Shown: piece by piece, positions 57,708-64,000 of the stretch
Layout of the letters: each line of letters starts with the position of its first letter
How positions within the stretch are numbered: position 1 is the stretch's first letter
DNA from: Lysinibacillus antri
Lineage (GTDB): Bacteria; Bacillota; Bacilli; Bacillales_A; Planococcaceae
Direction of reading: 5' to 3'
NCBI RefSeq assembly: GCF_003977595.1
Contig: NZ_RYYR01000023.1
Span: 1 to 64,000 of the forward strand
Length of the DNA stretch: 64,000 bases
Translations under genes and position numbers: made by a program
The notes under the pieces: generated by a model
The model's database searches: none
What the model was told of the DNA's origin: nothing
The model's input: the letters and a program-made list of their open reading frames with translations, nothing else

Positions 57708-59711
57708 TTGGTAAGAAAACTTGGGATGATGATCATGGTCGTCATCATGGTGCAATTTGTGTTTAATACGTCATTTGCACAAGCATCTGTATTTGACACG
57801 AAAATTAGTGAAGTAAAAACAGTCGTATCACCAAACGTAACGCACATTAAAAGAAACTATCAATCTGGTTCGATTAAAGAAGCGGTGCATGTGCTAGACG
57901 TGAACCTGCAAGATACATACACAAGTTTAGAGATTGGGTTCCCTAAGCCATTAAAATCTCTTAAAACAACGAGTAGTTTAGCAAAAGAATACAGTTATGA
58001 AGGGCATCGAGTAGTAGGCGCAGTGAATGCGGCGTATTTTTTAGGAACTGGTGCGCCTGCCAATTTATTAGCTCAAAATAATGAGATCATCAATTACGGT
58101 ATTTTAGGTGTTTCTACAGAAAGTCCAACGCAAAAACCGGTTGCCTTTGGTATTTCGAAAACTGGAAAAGCGATCGCAGACTATTACACAACCGATTTAT
58201 CTTTCACGGTAGATGGGAAAAAGTATGCGCTTGATTCCATTGACAATGTACGATCAAAAGATATGAACGTTCTATACACACCTGATATGGCATCAACAGG
58301 CACAAATGAATGGGGCCTTGAAATTGTTGTAACGAATGCCTCACAAGATACAAAAACATTGCATTTTGGTGATTCCTTCACAGGGATTGTTTCAAGTGTA
58401 GCAAAATATGGTACAAAAGGAAACGCAAGCGTACCATCAGATGGCTTTGTTATTTCCGTTCAAAATCAAACAGTGGCAACAGAAATCCAAAATGCGATTG
58501 AAGAGGGTTCGGAAATCGAAGTTAATCTAGCAATCGATCAAAAATGGATGGATGCAGAATTTATTTTAGCAGCAGGTCCTTTATTAGTAAAAGATAATAA
58601 AGTGAATATTTCTATGTCAACATCTACATCCTTTGCTAAAACTCGTGCGCCTCGTACTGCGGTTGCCGTGGATGCTACAGGATCGAGAGTGTTTCTTGTG
58701 ACGGTGGATGGTCGACAAAGTGGCTATAGTACTGGGACAAGTCTTATGGATTTAGCTTCGTATTTAATTTCTTTAGGTGCAAGCGCGGCAATCAATCTAG
58801 ATGGTGGCGGTTCGACTACCATGGTGACACGTGCTCCTGGAGGCTATTACCCAACATTGGTGAACAAACCTTCTGACGGTAGTGAGCGTCGAGTGTCTGC
58901 AATTTTACAAGTCGTAAACTCGGCGCCATTAGGCAACATTAAAGCGATTAAACTAAGTAACAATGGAAGCGAAGTAGAAATTGGTTCGTCTCTTGATATG
59001 AAAATTTCGTCAGCCTATGATGAATACCTTAATCCAGTCGCAATTAATCCTGCTGACATGAACTGGACGGTACAAGGGAATATCGGGACAATGAACGGTG
59101 CGACGTTTGTAGCTGAAAAGAGCGGCACAGGCAAAATTATTGGGGAATATGAAGGCGTAAAAGCTGAAATTTCGATTACTGTTGCAGCGAAAAGTGGAAG
59201 CTACAAAGATGTGAATAGCAGTCACTGGGCATATGAATCCATCGAAAATTTAAATAAAAGTGGTCTAATTAAAGGGTTTACGGATGGAACGTTTAGACCA
59301 GAAGCGACGATTTCACGTGCAGAAGTAGCAGTAATCATTGCAAGAGCATTAAATTTACAAGCAACAACAACACCGAATTTTTCTGATGTGAAAAGTAGCA
59401 GCTATGCATATAGTGGAATCGCTGCAGTTTCTGAGGCTGGCATTATTACAGGTCGTGAACCAGGAAAGTTTGATCCAGATGGGAAGCTGACACGTGCGGA
59501 AATGGCTTCGATTTTAACAAGAGCCTACAACTTACAGGGAACAGGGAATGTGCAATATACAGATATTAACGCTAATCATTGGGCATATAGCTACGTCCAA
59601 ACCCTTGTTGCCAATAATTTAGTAGCAGGCTATGTGGATAATACATTCAGACCAAATGAAAAAGTATCCCGTGCACAATTTGCTGCATTTATTGACAGAG
59701 TGAATAAATAG
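57708..59711 (+). CDS. SLH-anchored phosphodiester glycosidase (NAGPA-like)
   Basis: 667 residues. TTG 57708 starts a standard signal peptide (MVRKLGMMIMVV to FAQA) about eight bases after GGAG. An upstream ATG at 57657 would add 17 odd residues and lacks a ribosome site. The catalytic domain (about 55-405) is of the phosphodiester glycosidase/exopolysaccharide family, with TRAPRTAVAVD, VTVDGR and INLDGGGSTTM. The family cleaves GlcNAc-1-phosphodiester bonds, so a wall teichoic or sugar-phosphate polymer is a likely substrate. A short Ig-like domain (about 410-500) is followed by three classic SLH domains (about 505-665). It is monocistronic with a strong terminator. It acts on the cell surface. 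Confidence 0.9.
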   Translation: MVRKLGMMIMVVIMVQFVFNTSFAQASVFDTKISEVKTVVSPNVTHIKRNYQSGSIKEAVHVLDVNLQDTYTSLEIGFPKPLKSLKTTSSLAKEYSYEGHRVVGAVNAAYFLGTGAPANLLAQNNEIINYGILGVSTESPTQKPVAFGISKTGKAIADYYTTDLSFTVDGKKYALDSIDNVRSKDMNVLYTPDMASTGTNEWGLEIVVTNASQDTKTLHFGDSFTGIVSSVAKYGTKGNASVPSDGFVISVQNQTVATEIQNAIEEGSEIEVNLAIDQKWMDAEFILAAGPLLVKDNKVNISMSTSTSFAKTRAPRTAVAVDATGSRVFLVTVDGRQSGYSTGTSLMDLASYLISLGASAAINLDGGGSTTMVTRAPGGYYPTLVNKPSDGSERRVSAILQVVNSAPLGNIKAIKLSNNGSEVEIGSSLDMKISSAYDEYLNPVAINPADMNWTVQGNIGTMNGATFVAEKSGTGKIIGEYEGVKAEISITVAAKSGSYKDVNSSHWAYESIENLNKSGLIKGFTDGTFRPEATISRAEVAVIIARALNLQATTTPNFSDVKSSSYAYSGIAAVSEAGIITGREPGKFDPDGKLTRAEMASILTRAYNLQGTGNVQYTDINANHWAYSYVQTLVANNLVAGYVDNTFRPNEKVSRAQFAAFIDRVNK

Positions 59712-59714
59712 TTG

Positions 59715-59755
59715 GAAAGGAGTGTCTCAAATAGCGAGATGCTCCTTTTGTTTTA
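59715..59755 (+). terminator. Strong rho-independent terminator
   Basis: AAAGGAGTGTCTC pairs with CGAGATGCTCCTTTT, then GTTTT. Confidence 0.85.
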
Positions 59756-59837
59756 ATCGGGGCTTCACGAGTTTAAACTTGTTTAATTGCATGTTAAAAT
59801 AGAAATTATGTCTATAAATAGGAAATTGGAGGATAAT

Positions 59838-61709
59838 ATGTCGAAAAAGTTAGTGTTAACAGTTGTAGGAATTTTAATTATTCTTATTGCGGCATTTTTT
59901 GGTTATAAATATTACCAAGATCGTAATGGTTCACCAGCGAAGGCAGAGAACATTCCATATGAAAAGCCTACAGCGGTTGAAAAGTTTGACGAAGAATATG
60001 ATGTCATTGTCATTGGTGGGGAGCCTGAGGGGGTGGCAGCAGCCGTATCAGCCGCTCGAAATGGTTCGAAAACACTACTAGTTGAAAATAGAGAAGAACT
60101 TGGTGGTTTATTTACGTATGGGATGTTAAATTTCTTAGATATCCCTCAAGGTGAAAAAGAAGATTCGGTTAGTAAAGGGATTTTCGAAGAGTGGCATAAG
60201 CTAGTAGGGAAAGGCAATGCGTTTGGGATTGAACAAGCAAAAGCAGCCTTTCAAAAACTTGTGGATGACGAATCCTTAATTACATTAACGACAAATACAG
60301 AAGTAACGGAATCCGTATTAGATGGCAATCGAGTAGTAGGCGTGAAAATTAAAAATGAACACGGTGAATTTGATATTAAAGGGAAGGCGTTTATTGATGC
60401 TACTCAAGACGCTGATTTTGCTGTGATGTCGAACGCGCCTTATTTTGTAGGTGGACAAGACATTGGCATTGCTGATAAAAAAATGGCCGTTACGTTAATG
60501 ATTCATTTGAAAGATGTGGATTGGGATGGCGTGAAAGAAACAGCAAAATCTGAAAAATTCGGCGTTGCAGATGTTACCGATTCGGTTGCATGGGGCTTCT
60601 CGGATTTACATTATGACTACGAACCAATTGAGGAAAATACCCGTTTACGTGGGCTAAACCTTGTAAAGATTGATAACGATTATTACATCAATGCCCTGCA
60701 AATTTTCGGAATTGACGGATTAGATGCGGAGTCGAAAAAAGAAGCAATCGAAATTGGGAAACGTGAAACAGATCATATTTTAAACTATTTACAACAAGAG
60801 TTCCCAGGGTTTGAAAATGCGAAAATTGCAAGCTACCCAACGGAATTGTATGTACGAGAAACGCGTCATATTGAGGCGGAGTACCAATTATCCATGGCGG
60901 ATGTTTGGACAAACCGTGATCATTGGGATAGCATTGGCTATGGTGCGTATCCAGTAGACGTACAAGCACAAACGCCGAGTGATTATGGCTATGTGTTATC
61001 AAGTCCAAAACAATACGCAATACCATTTAGAACGATCGTACCGAAAGAAATAGATGGACTTCTCGTTGCAGGACGTTCTACAGGTTACTCTTCATTAGCA
61101 GCAGGGAGTGCCCGCGTCGTTCCAACAGGGATGATCACAGGTGAAGCAGCAGGTGTTGCTTCTGCCATTGCCATCGAAGAAAATATTACATTTAGAGAGC
61201 TAAGCCAAAATGAAGAGCTAATCGAGAAAATGCGTTCGATATTGAGTGAACAAGGCGCATTCGTGAAACACATTGATACGGACTATCCATATGAAGGGGA
61301 ATGGTATGACGAATCCATTCAAACGATCATGAATTACGGATTAGTCGTTGCTGGCTATACAAATGACTTAAGAGTGGAGGAACCAGCAACAAAACAAGGC
61401 TTACTCAACATGATAAATGCTTCAATTGAACGCGCGAACCCAGAAGTTAGTAAAAAGCTCGAAGACAAAATACATCCACTCTATGCCGAGGCCTTTAGTG
61501 AGGAAAAGACTCCTCTCCAGTTAACGGACGTGACAGAAGTTTTAGGAGAGTTATTTGTGGACGATTCACAGGCTAGCTGGCAAACGTTAATTGATAAAGG
61601 AATCATTCGTGCAAATGTTGCGGAAAATATTGATGCAACAAATCATGAGCTTACAATGAAAGAAATGTACGCGATTAGCGGAGACGTTATTAATTATGTG
61701 AAAGAATAA
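59838..61709 (+). CDS. Membrane-anchored FAD-dependent oxidoreductase with SLH-like tail
   Basis: 623 residues. ATG 59838 follows TTGGAGG, and an ATG at 59787 would add an unneeded leader. One membrane helix (about 5-23) is followed directly by an FAD_oxidored-type Rossmann fold at 54-75 (VIVIGGEPEGVAAAVSAA, with the usual third Gly region changed to EPEG). FAD-site strands continue to about 460 (LLVAGRSTGYSSLAAG). The C-terminal ~140 residues (about 485-623) hold divergent SLH-like units (YDESIQTIMNYGLVVAGY, WQTLIDKGIIRANV). A flavoprotein facing outward and touching the wall is unusual. The substrate is unknown. It is monocistronic between two terminators. Confidence 0.85.
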   Translation: MSKKLVLTVVGILIILIAAFFGYKYYQDRNGSPAKAENIPYEKPTAVEKFDEEYDVIVIGGEPEGVAAAVSAARNGSKTLLVENREELGGLFTYGMLNFLDIPQGEKEDSVSKGIFEEWHKLVGKGNAFGIEQAKAAFQKLVDDESLITLTTNTEVTESVLDGNRVVGVKIKNEHGEFDIKGKAFIDATQDADFAVMSNAPYFVGGQDIGIADKKMAVTLMIHLKDVDWDGVKETAKSEKFGVADVTDSVAWGFSDLHYDYEPIEENTRLRGLNLVKIDNDYYINALQIFGIDGLDAESKKEAIEIGKRETDHILNYLQQEFPGFENAKIASYPTELYVRETRHIEAEYQLSMADVWTNRDHWDSIGYGAYPVDVQAQTPSDYGYVLSSPKQYAIPFRTIVPKEIDGLLVAGRSTGYSSLAAGSARVVPTGMITGEAAGVASAIAIEENITFRELSQNEELIEKMRSILSEQGAFVKHIDTDYPYEGEWYDESIQTIMNYGLVVAGYTNDLRVEEPATKQGLLNMINASIERANPEVSKKLEDKIHPLYAEAFSEEKTPLQLTDVTEVLGELFVDDSQASWQTLIDKGIIRANVAENIDATNHELTMKEMYAISGDVINYVKE

Positions 61710-61732
61710 CTTGGAATTATATATAGTTTTAG

Positions 61733-61780
61733 AAACGGCTTTAGTCCTATTTTAAAGGATTAAAGCCGTTTTGTCGTTTT
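61733..61780 (+). terminator. Strong rho-independent terminator
   Basis: AAACGGCTTTAGTCC pairs with GGATTAAAGCCGTTT, then TGTCGTTTT. Confidence 0.85.
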
Positions 61781-61975
61781 GATAAAATATCATATAGATA
61801 AATAGAATTATTAATGATACTTAAAAATAACATTTTATAAGCCTATCTATCTACAAAAAGGATTAGCTAAAAATACCGTAATTTTACATATATTTTACAT
61901 TTTTAATAGACTTGTGGTATGCGTTACCATATAATTGGGTTTGTAAAAAAATACTATTTATAGAGGAGATTGATT

Positions 61976-64000
61976 ATGAAGAAAAAATCAAAAAAGCTCT
62001 TAAACGCAACCATAGCATCAGCAGTTGTAGCATCAGCAGTAGTCGTAGTAGCGCCAAACGCAGTAGATGCAAGTACAAAATTCCCAGATTTAAAAGGCTC
62101 TGAGTATTATTATGATTCAGTAATCAATTTGACTGAGCGTGGTATTATTAAAGGGTTTCCTGATGGAACATTTGGTCCAACGAAATTAATCACACGTGGA
62201 CAAGCAGCACAAATTATTGCGGGTTCACTTGGATTAGACACAAAAAATGTAAATAATCCTAAATTTACCGATGTATCGACAACTAATTGGGCTTATGGAG
62301 CAATTGCTGCTCTAACAGAAGCGAAAATTGTTAGTGGCTACCCAGATCGTACATACCAATCTGATCGTTACATTACACGAAATGAAATGGCTATAATGAT
62401 AGCGAAAGCTTATCAATTAAAAAGTTCAAATGATGTAGAACTTCCATTTAATGACGTAAATCCTCAGTTTGAACAATATATTAATGCACTTTATACAAAT
62501 AATGTAACGGCTGGAATATCAGCGATGAAATATAGTGGTACAGCAAATGTGACCCGTGGAGAACTAGCAACATTTGTAACACGTGCAGAATCTGCGATGG
62601 ATGCAATTGAAGAAAATAATACCACTTTCACAATCTCAGAAATTGCTGGTACTAAAGTAGAAGGCTTTGATATCCCAGAAGCATTAAGAGGATTATTAAA
62701 CGAAAAGAATAGTGCGGCATTAGCAGGAGCCTTTGTAAAAGCAGAAATTAAAGACGGAAAAATTGTAGCAATTAATTCCCTTCAATTAAATACGGCAGGA
62801 AAAGAAGGCGCAGTTCTTATTTTAGATGGTGGAAATACAACAATTAAAGGGGATTTACTTGTAAATGCGGACTACATTGAAGTGAAAAATTTGACTGTTC
62901 AAGGCAATGTATCACTTTCAAGTAATGTTGTAAATGGATTCACAGCAGATGGCTTAGTAAACAATGGTGAGTTTATCGTTGAAGAGGCAACTAATCCAGT
63001 GGCTTCATTAACACCATTCTTTGCGGCTGCAACAAATGGTCCAGTAATTGATTTTAAAAATAGTAATTTGAACAAAGTACATGTTAAACGTGACAATGTA
63101 ACAGTAGGATCGGATGCAAAATTACCTGAGTTAACGATTTCGGCGAATGTTTCATCGATTCAAGTAGATGCAGATGTAACAACGGTAACGGTTGATGTAA
63201 CGATCGGCATCAATATTACGGGTTCAGGTTCATTTGACCAAGTTGCACTTGAAAAAGCAGTAGAAGTAGCATTAAACATTTCAGGCACAATTGCAAAATT
63301 AGCAGTAAATAATCCTGAAGCTAAAGTAGAAGTAGATACAAAAATTAAAATCGGCGAGGTAACTTTACCTGCAGATTCTAATGCCAAAGACATCATCAAA
63401 AACTATGAATCTATCCAATCAAATATTGCAAAAGTAGTTGCAGGAGATAATGTAACAACACCAGGTACTAATAATGGAAGCGCTAACCCAGGCGGATCAG
63501 GATCATCTGGTGGCAGTGGCGGTGGATCGGGGTCAACTGGTGGTGGTGATCAAGTTACGGTAACAAGTGTACAGGCAACTGTCGGTGATGATGGTAAGAA
63601 GATTACAATAACAGCTAATGTAACAAATACAACAGCAACAAAAGCAACGATTGAATTTTATAAAGTGGAAAATGGTGTAGTAGCCAGCGCTCCATTATCT
63701 ACGTATACTCGTGAACCAAATATTGTAAACGGTAAAGTTAATTTTGAGTCTTCTGAATTACCAAAAGGCACATATCAAGTAAAAGTAACTGTAGGAAGTG
63801 TAACAGGTATAGCAACACAGTATGTGACTGTAACTAACTCAATGTTTGTACCAGGTAAAACATCCACTACAACAGTCACTGATGGTGCAACAGTGAAATC
63901 TGGATCAAATGATCAAATAGCTACAATTAAAATTGAAGGCACAACATTAACAGCGACTAGTGTAGCAGTAGGGGAATTCACAGTTACATTAACTGATGAC
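61976..64000 (+). CDS. SLH surface protein, partial (runs off the window)
   Basis: At least 675 residues, with no stop before the window end. ATG 61976 follows AGAGGAG. The signal peptide (about 1-31) leads to three SLH domains (about 35-205). Next comes a ~270-residue domain (about 215-480) homologous to that in the 18602 protein; both share VNADYIEVKNLTVQG/VNADHVRLENFTLNG-type strands. A Gly/Ser-rich linker (about 500-525) is followed by an Ig-like domain (about 530-625), then a new beta domain cut by the window edge. The paralogy with 18602 and the similar leader strength suggest a second member of one S-layer-associated family. Function is probably structural. Confidence 0.85.
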   Translation, partial: MKKKSKKLLNATIASAVVASAVVVVAPNAVDASTKFPDLKGSEYYYDSVINLTERGIIKGFPDGTFGPTKLITRGQAAQIIAGSLGLDTKNVNNPKFTDVSTTNWAYGAIAALTEAKIVSGYPDRTYQSDRYITRNEMAIMIAKAYQLKSSNDVELPFNDVNPQFEQYINALYTNNVTAGISAMKYSGTANVTRGELATFVTRAESAMDAIEENNTTFTISEIAGTKVEGFDIPEALRGLLNEKNSAALAGAFVKAEIKDGKIVAINSLQLNTAGKEGAVLILDGGNTTIKGDLLVNADYIEVKNLTVQGNVSLSSNVVNGFTADGLVNNGEFIVEEATNPVASLTPFFAAATNGPVIDFKNSNLNKVHVKRDNVTVGSDAKLPELTISANVSSIQVDADVTTVTVDVTIGINITGSGSFDQVALEKAVEVALNISGTIAKLAVNNPEAKVEVDTKIKIGEVTLPADSNAKDIIKNYESIQSNIAKVVAGDNVTTPGTNNGSANPGGSGSSGGSGGGSGSTGGGDQVTVTSVQATVGDDGKKITITANVTNTTATKATIEFYKVENGVVASAPLSTYTREPNIVNGKVNFESSELPKGTYQVKVTVGSVTGIATQYVTVTNSMFVPGKTSTTTVTDGATVKSGSNDQIATIKIEGTTLTATSVAVGEFTVTLTDD

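Overview
This AT-rich window comes from a low-GC Gram-positive bacterium of the order Bacillales. Lysinibacillus/Solibacillus-type Planococcaceae is the best guess. The evidence is strong AGGAGG-type ribosome binding sites, frequent TTG starts, many S-layer-homology (SLH) proteins, and a major S-layer-like protein at 41946-44816 that resembles the L. sphaericus type. The genus is an inference. Nearly everything after 3.7 kb encodes secreted or envelope proteins. Only the macro-domain and von Willebrand A proteins and the response regulator look purely cytoplasmic.

Region by region. (1) 1-3.7 kb: an apparently intact group II intron (RT/maturase/HNH protein plus a well-formed domain V) inserted in a radC-type gene whose 3' exon follows. 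After it come a small conserved-looking gene, a tiny hydrophobic ORF and a serine recombinase wrecked by two nonsense changes and a frameshift. (2) 3.7-9.7 kb: an operon for a TolC-like secreted protein, a lipoprotein HlyD-type adaptor and a SwrC-like RND pump, that is, all three parts of a tripartite exporter in a single-membrane organism. (3) 9.9-37.2 kb: five very large secreted multidomain proteins. Four carry SLH anchors. Two (29280-33896 and 34246-37206) share a nearly identical 1423-bp 3' end. A decayed stalk-domain gene lies between them. (4) 37.4-41.5 kb: a complex hybrid sensor kinase and a response regulator with a SARP-like output (DNA-binding plus BTAD). (5) 41.9-52.0 kb: the main S-layer-type protein, a secreted transglutaminase-like protein, a repeat protein plus a small Ig-like partner in one operon, and a small SLH protein. 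(6) 52.2-54.9 kb: an MBOAT/DHHW acyltransferase pair of the kind that O-acetylates surface polysaccharides. (7) 55.0-57.5 kb: macro-domain protein, a 21-bp tandem repeat, VWA protein and a small membrane protein. (8) 57.7-64.0 kb: SLH phosphodiester glycosidase, membrane-anchored FAD oxidoreductase with a degenerate SLH tail, and the start of another SLH protein that runs off the window.

How the parts may work together: SLH proteins bind the secondary cell-wall polysaccharide. The MBOAT/DHHW pair could modify that polysaccharide, and the two-component system could set which SLH proteins are made. The best candidate for something undescribed is a regulatory link. Two SLH genes (29280 and 34246) have otherwise dissimilar leaders but share an 11-bp-spaced direct repeat, GTTCAG-N5-GTTCAG, placed exactly 10 bp before a TATRAT -10 box. 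This is the architecture of SARP-activated promoters, and a SARP-like response regulator is encoded just downstream at 40442-41479. A weaker third copy lies ahead of the S-layer gene. No tRNA, rRNA or CRISPR array was seen.
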